NCBI RefSeq assembly: GCF_000281045.1
Contig: NW_008246070.1
Location: 149,543 to 213,542, forward strand
DNA from: Saprolegnia diclina VS20
Taxonomy: Eukaryota; Oomycota; Saprolegniomycetes; Saprolegniales; Saprolegniaceae
Direction of reading: 5' to 3'
Length of the DNA: 64,000 nucleotides
The position numbers and the translations under genes are program-made. The notes beneath the pieces were generated by a model, which ran no database searches, had not been told where the DNA came from, and saw only the letters and a program-made list of their open reading frames with translations. Shown here piece after piece: positions 49,438 through 60,771 of the stretch (its first letter is position 1; each line of letters opens with the position of its first letter).

Positions 49438-51105
49438 ATGGCCGGGCATCAAGCAGTTGTGCGCAAGGAGGAGAAGCTCCCGCTGGTGAAGGACCACTCG
49501 GACCACACGCTCTGCCTCCACGCCAAGGAGGAGACGCTGCCCGATGCGCGCGAGGAGTGGTGGCACCTCGTCACGCTCGCCGGGCCCGTGGTACGTTCCC
49601 GCATCCGAGTCCGTCCGTGCTCACCATGCCATGTAGATCTTTACGCTGCTCATGGAGTACATCCCGAGCTCGACCAACATCGTGCTTGTGGGCCAAATGC
49701 AGTCGGAGCTCACAAAGGAGTACGTGGACGCGGCCGCCATCTCGGGCATGGTACGCCTGTCTCGACGCATCGCGAGTGCTCATGACGAATGCTAGTACCT
49801 TACGATCACGTCGCTCTCGGCGGGCCTGGGCATGTCGACGGCCATGGACACTCTCTGTAACCAAGCGGCGGGCGCGGGCCACACGTACAAGTTTGGCATC
49901 TACCTCCAAAGCGCGCTCCTCGGCCTCAGCATCGTGTTTGTGCCAGTCTTCCTCCTTAACTGGTTCTGCGGCGACATCCTCGTGCTGCTCGGCCAAGACG
50001 CGTCCATCTCGCACATGGCTGGCGTCTTTACGCGCTGGACGATCCCTGGCCTGCCGTTCCTCTTCGTCTACGAGATCCTCAAGAAGATGATCCAAGCCCA
50101 TGACATTGTCATGCCGATGCTCGTCATGACGTTCCTCAGCAACGTCATCCACGTCGGCCTTGGCTACTACTTTGTGCACCACACGAGCCTCGGGTTCTAC
50201 GGCGCGTCGATGGCGCGGACCGTCGCGTACGTCGCGCTCCTCCTCATGATGGTGCCGTACTTTGCCATCAACCCGCTCTACCGCGAGTGGGAGCTGCGCT
50301 GGAGCTACGCCGACGCGCGCGCGCACCTCTGGCAGTTCTTCAAGTTTGGTCTCCCGGGCCTCTTCATGCTCGTCTTTGAGTACGGCGCGTTTGAGATTCT
50401 CACCTTGCTCTCGGGGCTCATGCCCAACGCCGTCGTCACGATCGGTGTCAACTCGGTATTTTTTTCTATCAATCTATCAATCTTTCAAGGGAACTGATAT
50501 CGTGCTACCTTGCTAGATCATGACCAACACGATCGCGCTCATCTACATGATCTACTTTGGTATTGCGACGTCGGCCAACATCCGCGTCGGCAACATGCTT
50601 GGCGGAAACAAGCCGCACCACGCCGAGCTCATCATGAAGATGGCGTACTCGCTCTGCCTCTGTTGCACGCTTTTGACGGGCGCGCTCATCTTCTTCTCGC
50701 GCAGCATTTTGCCCCAAGTCTTTATCAACGACCCCGAAGTCATTGCGTAGGCGCTGGTATCTCTATGAGCGAAGGACGCAATGATTTGTGCGTAGGCGCG
50801 CGACCACCGCCCTCGTGTTTGTGATCCCGTTGCACATGAGCGACGCAATGAACGCCGTCTCGCAGGGCGTGCTCCAGTCGATGGGCCAGCAGCACATCGC
50901 GACGATCACGAATGGCTGCGCGTACTACATGGTGGGCATCCCCACCGCGTGCGTCCTCGGCTTCTACTTGGACTGGAGCATCGAAGGGCTCTGGGCCGGC
51001 TTTACCTTTGGGTCCCTGGCCGCCTGCACCGTCTACTACTTTGTTCTGCGCCGCGTCGACTGGTCCAAGATGGCGCACGACGCCGTCTTGCGCACGGAAG
51101 AGTAG
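49438..51105 (+). CDS. MATE-family efflux transporter 3
   Basis: The third tandem MATE is closest to MATE 1. The start MAGHQAVVRKEEKLPLVKDH leads to EEWWHLVTLAGPV, IFTLLMEYIPSSTNIVLVGQ, LGMSTAMDTLCNQAAGAGHT, FGIYLQSALLGLSIVFVPVF, WTIPGLPFLFVYEILKKMIQ, GVNSIMTNTIALIYMIYFGI, RVGNMLGGNKPHHAELIMKM and VIPLHMSDAMNAVSQGVLQS. It lacks the intron that MATE 1 has after SVGL, so four introns remain (after AGPV, SGM, GVNS and near EVIA). The ATG follows a TTTGATTGG box. An upstream in-frame extension to 48820 is possible but not favoured. Confidence 0.92.
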
Positions 51106-51208
51106 ATGCTCGTCAACACTAAGCTTCAACGCAATAAGAAGTTACTTGAAGGTAACCGGATGGGCCAATCGGACGCCGCGGGCGCGATCTTTGGGAAAGG
51201 GCGCACGC

Positions 51209-53381
51209 ATGGCGGCAGTCCAGGCGCACGAGTTCGAGCTCGACCTCTCGGCCGTGCGCGCCCGCAACACGGTCTTGTCGCGGACGTATGGACGGCAAGT
51301 GCTCTTGAACAAGGCGGCACATGACCGAGAGGGCCCGGCTAGCGCGCGACGAAGCAGCCCGCCGACGCGGCCACTGAACCGGGCGGTGCAGACCGCGCGC
51401 GCCGCGCCGCTGTCGCCCCGGCGCGGCTGTCCAACCATCGAATCCATCTTGCTACAGCGGCAGCTGCCCGAGGCAGCGCCTCCAGCGACGCCATCGCCAG
51501 CGACCTTTGTCGACTCGCTCGAGGTTGCGCTGCAGGCCATGGATGCGCAGTCGGTGCAGCGGCGCATAGTCGCGAGCCCGTCGCGCGCGCTTCTCGTACC
51601 AGCACGCAAAAAGGTTGGCGGCGAGCGGACCACCGACGCGATTACAGCGTGGTTTCAACGACAAGAGTACTACCTGCGCAAGCGGCGCGTGGCCGAGAGC
51701 GACCGGGCCACGTACCTCGCGACCCCGTCGCTCGCCATCAAGTCGATCAGCATCGAGATGCTCAAAACGCTGCAGGCCAACGACGACGCGCTGCAGCTCG
51801 AAGGTGCAAATCGCGCACGTTGCCGACAGCGACCATGTCTTTCTAGGACGCCTCTTGGCGCAAAAGCTCGACGGGCTCCGACGCAAACTGCAGAGCACCG
51901 CGCAGACCATTGGCGCGCTCCGTCGACGGGGCGCGCCGCTCTCCGATGTCGACGCGTGTCGAGAAGCCATCGAAGCCATGGAAGGCACGCTCGCTGCGTT
52001 TCGGTCCAACCAGCATGGCCAGTTTGACGACCTCGTCGTCCACGAAGGCCAGCTCCAGCACAATGTACATCCTCCAACTTCGTTCACTGGGATGAATTCG
52101 CATCCTTAGCTGCTCCGCTTTGAGTCCAAGCTCGAGGGATGGTCCAACGAGCGCCCAATCGACCGCCCGACAACGGGCAAGGCGCCGCGACCCGCCGTAG
52201 CGTCCGCGGCCATTGACGTCGACACACTCCAGGACATTGAGCGCGTGCGTATGCTCGATGATCTCTTGCACGAGACGGGCGATGCGTGCGGCGGCTGGGC
52301 GTACGACGACCACGCGCACTTTGTCGCGCTGCTGCACGCGTCGGGGCTCACAGACGCAGACGACCTCGTCGCGTACTTTGCAACCACCACAAGCATCGAC
52401 GAGCCAACCGGCGACGACGACGACTCGGTGGCCGACGAGATTGCGCACCTCGACCAACGCGCGGCGATTGCTGGCAAATTGGGTCTCTTCAAGACCAAGT
52501 GCCACGCCAAGCTGCCGTTCAAGTCCACGAGCGCAGTGCAGACGCACCTCGAGTGGTACGCGCAGCACCTCTCGCTGCTGCAGGCCAAGAAGAAGACGAT
52601 TGCGACGTGGCGAGAGCGCAAGAAGAGTCTCGAGCGACGCCAAGCGACCGCTTCGAGCCACAACAACGAGCGCCCCGTGGCGCGGTCGTCGCGCACTGTG
52701 ACCGAGCTTGCGGCGCGTCAGCGGAAGAAGACGCTCATCCTCGAGTGGAAGGCGGCGAAAGCGCGGCAGTCGCAGCGCCTCGAGCCAGAGACGCTCACTG
52801 CACAGGCGTCCGTGGCGACGCTCGTACTTTCATGGACATGTAGCATGCAAGCTAATGCAACACGAATTAGAAACGCATCGAGATCAAGCAAAAGGTCGCG
52901 CTCTACAAGCTCGAGAAGGAGGAGGAGCAGATGCGGCAAGCGAGCCTCTCGGAGCTCATGAAGCCCCTGGCCCGCGCTCCTTCCAAGGTCCATGCGCCGA
53001 CAATGCAACTCGCTAAAGATCTCCTAGGAGCAACTCATGACGTCGGCCGAGCGGGCTGTCCACGCCGCCAAAGTCCGCCTGGAGAAGGTGCTCGCCAACG
53101 CTGCTGCAACGCGCCAGGCAGCAGAGCTACCAGTGCGACCAAAATCGTCTCGGCAGTTGGTCGCCAGCGCGAGCTCGGACGTGCTCAAACCGACCGCCGC
53201 GTCGGCGGCGCGGGCAATGACGCCGGACGAGGTCGAGCAGCAGAGCGCAGCGCGGACGGCGCGGGTCGCCCATCGCGGCTACATACCCGGGGCAGATGGC
53301 GCTGCGCACGTCAAAGGCCGGAGCTTCGGCCACGTACCCAGCCAGCCCCGGGCCACGCCCGAGTGGCGCAAGCGTCTCTAA
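51209..53381 (+). CDS. CCDC112-like coiled-coil protein
   Basis: About five exons encode a basic, coiled-coil-rich protein of roughly 650-700 residues starting MAAVQAHEFELDLSAVRARN. Middle exons give LLRFESKLEGWSNERP, then RVRMLDDLLHETGDACGGWA with YDDHAHFVALLHASG, and HLEWYAQHLSLLQAKKKTIA followed by TWRERKK. This motif series (xxGGWxxxDHxxF, then Hxxx and WrxxK) is how I recognise CCDC112, a centriolar-satellite/cilium-linked family. Later parts are KRIEIKQKVALYKLEKEEEQ and SAERAVHAAKVRLEKVLANA, ending in PSQPRATPEWRKRL. A ciliary role would suit flagellated zoospores, but this is inference. Confidence 0.72.
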
Positions 53382-53532
53382 CTCAACGTGAACTTGTTTT
53401 TGAGTTCCGCGACTTCGTTTTGAGAATTGCGATGTTTTGAATTTTGTTCGAAGGACCTGTGAAACATGATATTAAGTCTCGTAGGCTCGAGTGGTAGAAC
53501 CAGCATTGCAGCAGGTTGAGCAGGTCGAGCGC

Positions 53533-55999
53533 ATGAGCCAGCGATTCCCGATGCCCCGGTGGTACGACCGAGACGCGCCATGGACGGAGCTTAAGCTGCA
53601 TGTAGGGCTGGCGCCCCGACACATGCCAACGTCAAGGGCCACATTGAGGTCGTCAAGGATGGCGCCGTGCTGGACAAGGTCGCCATCGGCCAGCAAGCCT
53701 GCACCGTCTTTGGCCGCAATAGCGACGTCTGCGATGTTGAGCTCGCGCACGAGACGATCTCGCGGCAGCATGCTGCTATCGTGCACACAAAGACGGGCTC
53801 GATCGAGATCATGGACCTCGGCTCTGCCCAAGGCACGACCGTGGACGGCGAGCCTCTCCATGGGGACGAGCGGCGGGTCTTGACCAACGGCAGCGAAGTC
53901 CGCTTTGGTAAAAGCTCGCGCGTGTACATTGTACGCGGTCTGCACGCCAAGGACGAAGCCCCGGTGCCGTTGCCGGTGGTGGCCGACGAGATCGCGTCGC
54001 TGCCGACAGGATTTGCCAAGCAAGGGACGACAAAGCAGCTCAGCCAGAAGGAGCTCGAGCGCAAGCAGCGCGAGGAAGAGATCCTCAAGATGACGATGGA
54101 TATGATGGCGTCGGCGCCGCAATTCACGAGCGTCGCCGTCGACGAGCCCGCACCAACCGAGGAGGTGGACGAAACCAACAGCGATGACGAGGACGATCAC
54201 GCCGACGACAACGAGGGCGAGCATAGCGACAAGAAGAAGCCGGCATCGTCGTCGCTCTACGACTCGGGCCCCGAGTCCGACTCGGACGACGACGACAACG
54301 AGGGCCAGGACGACGTCGCGCAGCGCTACAACATCCCAATCACCAATGAGGTCGTGCTCTCGGCGCACGCCAAGACCGTCTCGTGCATCGCTGTCGACGC
54401 CTCCGGTGGCCGCGTCGCGACAGGCTCGATGGACTACCACATGAAGCTCTGGGACTTTGCCGGCATGGCGCGCCACGTCCGGCCCTTCCGCGACTCGGAG
54501 GTCGAAGATGGCCACCCGCTCATGGCGCTGAGTTACAGCCCGACCGGCGATCGCGTACGACGTTCTACCTCTTCCTGTCGTCCTCAACGACTCCTTCCTA
54601 CGTAGGTCCTCGCGGTCACGGGCTCGGCGCAGCCCAAGGTGTTTTCGCGCGAAGGCGTCTTTGAGCTTCAGTTTACAAAAGGCGACCCGTACCTGTTGGA
54701 CATGGTGCACACGAAGGGCCACACGGCGTCGTGCTCGGGCGGCAGCTGGCACCCGCTGCTCAAGGACACGATGATCACGTCCGGTCTCGACGGCGCCGTG
54801 CGCGTCTGGAAGCTCAACGGCAAAACGTCGTTCGACAAGCTCCTCAACGACGCGGTGCTTAAACTCAAGTCGCGCCAAGGCAAGCGCACCGAAGTCACTG
54901 CCTGCGCCTACAGCATCGACGGCGGCTTGATTGCGGGTGCGACGACCGACGCGCTGGTGTACGCCTACGACTTGCGCCGGTCGCACGCCGGCGCGGCGTG
55001 GAAGCTCGACGCGCACAAGCCGGGCAGCCCCGACCTTGGGATTTCGAGCATCCGTTTCTCGCCGGATGGCAAGATGCTCGCGACGCGGTCCGCAAGCGAC
55101 GACTGCGTCAAGCTCTGGGACATGCGCAAGCCGTCGACACCGGTCAAGACGGTACGTCCATGTTCGTTGGCGCTCGACTCTACATTGCTCTTGTAGTACC
55201 AAGGGATTGAGACTGTGTTCTCAATGGCGAACCTCGCCTTCAACGGCGTTGGGTCGGCGCTCGTCGTCGGCTCCGGCGTCCGTGCCGGGTCGGGCGACCG
55301 CGGCCAAGTGCACTTCCTCGACGTCTACACGGCGACCACGACGCCCTTGCGGTCGGTTCCGATGGCCGAGGACGAGAGCGCGGTCAGCGTCGCGTGGCAT
55401 GCCGGCATCAACCAAGTACACTCTCAATGTCGCCCTCTCAAACTCAAGTCGCAACGTAGGTGTTTGTGGGCGGCACCTCGAGCAACGTGCGTGTGCTGTA
55501 CGACCCGGCGTTGAGCGCCAAGGGCGTCCTCTTGAGCGCGACCAAGAAGCTGCCGGTCGTCACTGCGGGCTTTGTGCGTCTCGACTCGCTCAGTGAAGGC
55601 CGCGTCGTCAACCCGCACGCGCTGCCCATGTACCGCGAGACGTCGACGACGGTCACGAAGCGCAAGTACGCCAAGGTGCGCATGGACCCGATCGCGTCGC
55701 AGATTCCCGAGCGGCCGCTCACGGGCGTTGGCGTCGCCGGGCGGACGGGCGGCAACACATTCACGCAGTTCTTCATGCGCGACCACGTCAAGTCGGCGTC
55801 CATTCGCAGCGAAGACCCGCGCGAAGCGATCCTCAAGTATGCCAAGGCGGCGGCCGAGAACCCGACGTTCCTTGGCTCGGCGTACGCCGACTCGCAGCCG
55901 CAGGACAAGCTCGACGCGCGCTACCAGCTCATGACGCAGACGCTCGAGGAAGAGAAGATTGCGAAAGAAGACGAGGCGCGCCGGCTCCTCGACATATAA
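53533..55999 (+). CDS. WDR70: FHA domain fused to a WDR70-type WD40 protein
   Basis: Five exons (53533-53601, 53637-54554, 54606-55151, 55197-55415, 55460-55999) give 763 residues. N-terminal PRWYDRDAPWTELKLH leads into an FHA domain of the NIPP1/SNIP1 type (about residues 24-125): FGRNSDVCDVELAHETISRQ, HAAIVHTKTGSIEIMDLGSA and QGTTVDGEPL, with the phosphothreonine-binding Arg, Ser and His in place. After an acidic linker come WD repeats from about 260: VSCIAVDASGGRVATGSMDY, MKLWDFAGM, TGSAQPKVFSREG, KDTMITSGLDGAVRVWKLN, RFSPDGKMLATRSASDDCVK and the WDR70-typical FLDVYTATTTPLRSV. The C-terminal RVLYDPALSAKGVLLSATKK and KYAKVRMDPIASQIPERPL match WDR70, a nuclear protein tied to DNA damage and splicing. 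The 35-nt first intron is unusually short. Confidence 0.88.
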
Positions 56000-56089
56000 G
56001 AACGATAAGACGAGGAGAAGAGGGTTGAAAACCTAACTTACAAATATACAAATCTATGCAGCCGTCGACGGTGCGAGAGACATGGGCTT

Positions 56090-57160
56090 TTACTCGTCGT
56101 CGCTGGCATCGTCGCTGGCGTCGTCGCTACCGGCGTCGTCGTCGCTGGCAGCCGCGGCGACCGGCTCGGGCTTGGCGGCTTCGGGCACGACCTTGGCCTT
56201 GCCGAGGAAGTGCGGCTTCAAGAGCTTGTTCATCGAGAACATGGTGACCGAGGGCTCGCCAAAGAGCGACGTGAGCAGCTCGTTGCAAACGATTTCCTGC
56301 TTGTTTTCGGGGTTCTGGAGCTCGTTCTCCTTGATGTACGCCCAGAGACGCTTGACGACCTGCGGGCGGCTCAGCACCGACTCGCCGAGGATCGCGCCGA
56401 GTTCCTTCGAGAGCTCGAGCGGCGCGTTGATGCCCGTGTTGGGCGCCGGCGCCGCACGCTTGGGCTTCTCGCCCTTTTCCTTGCCAGCGGCGGCCACCTT
56501 GCGCGCGGCCTTGACCGCTTTCTTGCGTTCCTTCTCGGCCGTCTTGGCCTCGTCCTCCTCGCTCGACTCGCCGTCGCGGATGATGTCGTCCCAGCCGTTG
56601 ACGACTTCCGATTCCTTCTTGACGTGGCGCTTGAGGAACTTGTTCATGGAGAACATCGTGAACGAGTCGCGCTTGAAGACGCCCTTCAGCGTGTCGTCGA
56701 GCAAGATCGTGCGCTTGTCCGACGGGTCCTGGAGGCCGTGGTCGCGAATGTAGTCCCACATCTTCTTGACGAGCTGCGGGCGCGACGACTTTTCCACGCC
56801 AAGCACCTGCGCGAGCTCGGGGCTCAAAACCATCTCGGACGCAAAGCCGCCACCGCCGCCACCGCCTTCCTTCTTGGGCGCACGCTTCTTGGGCGCAGCC
56901 TTGGCCTTGGTGACCTTGGCGCGCTTGGCCGGCGGCGCATCGTCCTCCGAGTCGTTCTCGTCGTCATCGTCGTCGTCGTCATTTTGCTCCTCAATAATCT
57001 TGGTGATCTGCGCGTTGATGAACGTCTTTTGCTCTTCCATGGACTCGCCGAACTGCGTCTCGAGCTGCTTGCGCACCATCTTGCGCGAGAGCGTCTCGAG
57101 GTCCGAGGACGCGAGGATCTTGCGGATCGCCTTGGCCAGGTCCGTCGTCTTGGTCTTCAT
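56090..57160 (-). CDS. DEK-C and double SWIB/MDM2 domain chromatin protein
   Basis: A single exon encodes 356 residues. The N-terminal DEK-C-like helix bundle is LAKAIRKILASSDLETLSRK, then MVRKQLETQFGESMEEQKTF. An acidic and Lys-rich linker follows, then two SWIB domains: FASEMVLSPELAQVLGVEKS with SRPQLVKKMWDYIRDHGLQD and FTMFSMNKFLKRHV (about 105-190), and INAPLELSKELGAILGESVL with SRPQVVKRLWAYIKENELQN and VTMFSMNKLLKPHF (about 245-320). Yeast Uaf30/Tri1 share the DEK-C plus SWIB plan, with roles in rDNA transcription and chromatin. Two SWIB copies as here are common in plants and protists. It is nuclear by inference. Confidence 0.93.
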   Translation of the reverse strand: MKTKTTDLAKAIRKILASSDLETLSRKMVRKQLETQFGESMEEQKTFINAQITKIIEEQNDDDDDDDENDSEDDAPPAKRAKVTKAKAAPKKRAPKKEGGGGGGGFASEMVLSPELAQVLGVEKSSRPQLVKKMWDYIRDHGLQDPSDKRTILLDDTLKGVFKRDSFTMFSMNKFLKRHVKKESEVVNGWDDIIRDGESSEEDEAKTAEKERKKAVKAARKVAAAGKEKGEKPKRAAPAPNTGINAPLELSKELGAILGESVLSRPQVVKRLWAYIKENELQNPENKQEIVCNELLTSLFGEPSVTMFSMNKLLKPHFLGKAKVVPEAAKPEPVAAAASDDDAGSDDASDDASDDE

Positions 57161-57745
57161 GCTGCGGCTGCCGAGGTGGAAATAGTAGTGTTTTTTTGGC
57201 CGCGGAAAAAAGCCTCCGACTGAGTGGCGGTAGGGTTACCCCGAGGTCCAATCGCAATGGTCCGCCTTCCCTTGCTGCCTGCGCCAATGAAAAAGGACCT
57301 TCGCATCGAGGTCGTTTCGCGCCTATTTATATATTCATATTCATATTAATATTCGCCCGAAGAGATTGAAATGGGTCGGATATTGGCTGTGTTTGCATTA
57401 TAGCCAATCCCAAATGCAGAGAAGCCGAATACACGTTTTCATTGGCGGATATTATGCTGATTTCTTCTCGGCCGACAGGACCGGCCTCGCGACCGACGCT
57501 CGTGAACGCTGGAGGAAGCGCAGGTGACCTTCAGAATGGCTCAAGGACACGGAGGCGGCGACGCTGTTTTAGTACAGTTAATCGTGTGACGGGAGAGACG
57601 ACGATGCGGCGCCAAGTGGGTGGTGCAGACGTTGGCGGAGAAGACACGCAACCACCGAGCAGTTGCGTGCGCGTAGACTCCGGGATTTCTCCGGAAAAAG
57701 CTGGATCCCAACTCAACGATCTTTGAGCAAGAACGACGAAGGAAG
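57161..57745. promoter_or_regulatory. Divergent promoter region with CCAAT boxes
   Basis: This 585-bp region lies between the SWIB gene (-) and the phosphatase (+). CCAAT occurs at 57248-57252 (ATTGG in the SWIB reading direction, about 90 bp from its ATG) and again near 57285. An AT-rich stretch (TATTTATATATTCATATTC) lies at about 57322-57340. No gene was seen. Confidence 0.5.
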
Positions 57746-59210
57746 ATGGGCAAGACTTGGCGAGCGGTGCGACTGCTGCTGGTCGGGTGGGCGGTGCGCG
57801 TGGCGAGCGTCGAGACGCCGTCGCAAGTGCACTTGGCGATCGCCGGCGACGACTTTAGCGGCATGGCTTTTTCGTGGGTCACGCCAACGGCCAGCGCCTC
57901 GAGTGTCAAGTATGGGCGCGACGCAGCCGCGCTCGACGGCCGCGCCACGGCGACGACGCCCAGCGCACAATACACGTTTTGCAACTACACGTCCGGCTAC
58001 CTCCACCATGTGGTCGTGCCGACGCTGTCGCCGCGATCGACCTATTTCTGTACGCGCGCCACGGACCATGGGCGGAGCACAATCTCACCAATGTCGCCAT
58101 AGATGTCGTCGGCAGTGACGAGTCGGGCTGGTCGGTGCCGACGGCCTTCAAGACGCCGCCGCGGCGTGGCGACCTCGCGGCGCCGCTATCGATCGCGATC
58201 CTCGGCGACCTCGGGCAAACCGAGGACTCGCGGCGCACGCTCGCGCACGTGCAGGCGCAGCCCGACCTCGACGCGATCTTCGTGGCAGGTACACTGCTAC
58301 CACATGCCACGTTGCGCTGCGGCGTCGTTTGCCCTTGTCGCTACGTTCTCATCTACTTGAAATCTAGGTGACCTCTCGTACGCAGACACGGTCCAGGAGC
58401 GATGGGATTCTTGGGGGCAGCTGGTTGCACCGTCGACAGCCACGACGCCATGGTAGGATTCTGCGGCTAACAGATGAGGCCTATCTGATGCGACAACGTA
58501 CTAGGATGGTGGGACCTGGCAACCACGAAATTGAGCTCTCATGCTCGCTGCAGCCGTTCGTCGCGTACCAAGCGCGCTTCCGCATGCCGGCCGCCGAGAG
58601 CGGCGCGCCACGCGGCAACCTGTTCTACGCGTTTGACCTCGGGATGCTGCACGTGATTGTGCTGACGCCGTACGTCCCGACGTTTCGCGGCTCTTCGCAG
58701 TACGCGTGGCTGCAGCGCGACTTGGGGCGCGTCGATCGGTCGCGCACGCCGTGGGTTCTCGTGCTTATGCACGCGCCGTGGTACAACAGCAACACGGCGC
58801 ACCAGAACCACCACGAGCCGCAGCACGTCATGAAGAAGGACATGGAGACGCTGCTTTACGAGGCCCGCGTCAACGCCGTCTTTGCGGGCCACGTCCACGC
58901 GTACGAGCGGTCGCGCCCCGTGTACAAGGACACTCCGCACCAGAGCGGGCCCGTTTACATTACCATTGGGGATGGAGGCAACCGCGAAGGCCTCGCCGAG
59001 ACGTTCATCGAGCCCGCGCCAGTGTGGTCCGCGTACCGTGCGGCCAAGTACGCGTCCATATTTATCTGACGAGGCCGACCATATCTTACGATTAGATATG
59101 GGTACGGGCACCTCGACATCGCCAACGCTTCCCACGCGCGGTTTACGTGGCATGTCGGCGATGGTGTCGCCGACCACGTCTGGCTCGAGCACCACGTACA
59201 GCCTGTATGA
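57746..59210 (+). CDS. Purple acid phosphatase-like metallophosphoesterase, secreted
   Basis: Five exons encode about 400 residues. The start MGKTWRAVRLLLVGWAVRVA is a likely signal peptide. An N-terminal fibronectin-like domain (SQVHLAIAGDDFSGMAFSWV, YGRDAAAL, STYFYVVGSDES with WSVPTAFKTPP) precedes the catalytic domain. Metal ligands appear in order: AILGDLGQT, VAGDLSYAD (joined over an intron), MVGPGNHE, VLMHAPWYNSN and FAGHVHAYERSRPVY. The last exon gives YGYGHLDIANASHARFTW, and the gene ends HVQPV. The enzyme hydrolyses phosphate monoesters at acid pH using a dinuclear centre, and is usually vacuolar or extracellular in plants and oomycetes. Introns are about 45-80 nt. Confidence 0.92.
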
Positions 59211-59886
59211 GCTAGTACGATGCCACGAGTGTGAATAATATGTGGGTCGGGATCTGGATCTGAATGATGACGCACACCAGATAAGGACGACGATCATGCA
59301 GGACTGGCTCGATAGAGTGGAAGAGACGCGATCTGGGCCGGTGAGAGTAGGGCGATTTTGCGAGAGACACCAACTCTTTGTGGACGCCGGCTGCGCCCAC
59401 GTTGTTTCTGCCCCGCGCGCGCTGTCGCAGGCAATCTGGGTTTGCTACTCGTTGAAGCCTGGTTCTCGACCGCACCTTTGGCCCAGGGGTCGGCAACATC
59501 TGGAGCCACATGCAGCCATGTGGGCGAGTATTCTCGTGGTCTACCTCGCCTGATATATGCCTGGTCAAGACGACAAACGTTTAGTTTAGTGTTCTTCACA
59601 GTGCACGACGAGCGCCAAATTGCAGCAGCTGCGCGGAGTTACAATCGGCGGCCGTAGAAACACCTTGTGTGACGTGGCGAGGGTTGAAGCTTTCTTTCGT
59701 TTGGTAATACGCGCACCGTCCACCTCTTTAGCTCGAGTCGCACGGTGCTCGGCGCTGGATGTCGATCACATTAGACGCTCCGAGGCGGTGATTACGACAG
59801 CGCCGAGCTGGTTCGCGGACGCTCTCAAATCGTATGGTCGCCAATTTGGGGGCGCGGACGACGACCATATTGCAATTGCCCTTCGA
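59211..59886. other. Intergenic region upstream of the MYB-related gene
   Basis: Part of this 676-bp stretch (from about 59620) is open in the frame of the MYB-related gene but has only a TTG near its start. A short upstream exon or longer N-terminus is possible. Nothing else was recognised. Confidence 0.4.
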
Positions 59887-60435
59887 ATGCTCACACCGGC
59901 AACGACACCGCGCGACGACCCGTCCAAGAAGCGGCGGCGGCCCGAGACGACATCGACGACGACCAACGCCGTGCCAGGCCAGGGCCCGTGGACCAACGAC
60001 GAGCACGAGCGCTTCCTCCTCGGCATTCGCCTGTTTTCCGAAGGACCTTGGAAGGCGGTGGCCGAGTTTGTGCAGACGCGCAACGCCAAGCAGACGCAGA
60101 CGCACATGCAAAAGTGCAAGGAGAAGATGCTGCGAAAGCTGCGGACGATGGACATCAACGTCGACGACGTCTCGGCCGAGTACGACGCGTCCAAGGCCAT
60201 GGGCACCATCAAGACGTTCAAGCAGCTGCACTACAAGCAGTGCGAGGACGCCAAGCTGCCGGACGTGCACCCAATTCCGTTCGACCCGACAAAGACGCCG
60301 ACGACCGACGACGCCATGGAGCTGCACGTCTTTGCGTCGATCGCGAGCATGATGAACTTCGACGAGTGTCTCGACTTCTTCCTCGACGACATGGCCCCGA
60401 CGCTCCTCGGCGACGACGACGACGATGCGTACTAG
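59887..60435 (+). CDS. MYB-related (single SANT/MYB repeat) DNA-binding protein
   Basis: At least 182 residues from the first in-frame ATG (MLTPATTPRDDPSKKRRRPE); coding may extend upstream (SWFADALKSYGRQFGGADDD). A basic, disordered stretch precedes one MYB repeat: GPWTNDEHERFLLGIRLFSE, then GPWKAVAEFVQTRNAKQTQT and HMQKCKEKMLRKL. The spacing of the three Trp/aromatic positions and the RTxxQxxTHxQK pattern fit the single-repeat SHAQKY-like class abundant in oomycetes. The acidic C-terminus (FDECLDFFLDDMAPTLLGDD) could be an activation domain. Targets are unknown. Confidence 0.82.
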   Translation: MLTPATTPRDDPSKKRRRPETTSTTTNAVPGQGPWTNDEHERFLLGIRLFSEGPWKAVAEFVQTRNAKQTQTHMQKCKEKMLRKLRTMDINVDDVSAEYDASKAMGTIKTFKQLHYKQCEDAKLPDVHPIPFDPTKTPTTDDAMELHVFASIASMMNFDECLDFFLDDMAPTLLGDDDDDAY

Positions 60436-60501
60436 CCCCGGACTTGTTTAATTTAATCCTCCTTTGCATGACTCGGTTGTCTCTTGCTCACGAGTACCAG
60501 C

Positions 60502-60771
60502 ATGATGATCAACCACGGAGGCCTTTCCCTCCGTCGCCTAGTACGGTACGCCTCTTGTATTGAAGACGGTGCGGGTCGTGCCGACAGGCGACGAACCATG
60601 GAAGCACAACGAGCGAAGGAGAAGTCGACGGAGAAGATCGCGCGCTTCAACGAGACGGCAACGGGACAGGCGGCGTCTGGTCCTGACCCATATGAAAATT
60701 TGGAGATTGCGCGCCAAGGCCACGCCAAAGATCCACCACATACAGGCGGCGGGTACTACGACGGCAGCTGA
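60502..60771 (+). CDS. Small hydrophilic protein, unknown
   Basis: A possible gene of 89 residues from MMINHGGLSLRRLVRYASCI, or 57 residues from the internal ATG at 60598 (MEAQRAKEKSTEKIARFNET). The C-terminal half, which ends PPHTGGGYYDGS, is Gly-rich after a charged helix. The N-terminus has the basic/hydrophobic look of a mitochondrial presequence. It overlaps the 3' end of the MYST gene by 16 bp on the opposite strand. No family was recognised; support is the open frame and composition only. Confidence 0.4.
   Translation: MMINHGGLSLRRLVRYASCIEDGAGRADRRRTMEAQRAKEKSTEKIARFNETATGQAASGPDPYENLEIARQGHAKDPPHTGGGYYDGS

Noticed and set aside
53480-53520. Possible tRNA-like stretch (GGCTCGAGTGGTAGAACC)
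   Set aside because: It has a GGTAGA-like D-arm resemblance only. No acceptor pairing or T-arm consensus follows.
53472-55202. 576-codon open frame antisense to FHA-WDR70
   Set aside because: The plus-strand FHA and WD40 motifs are unmistakable. The antisense frame spans their introns and has no motif.
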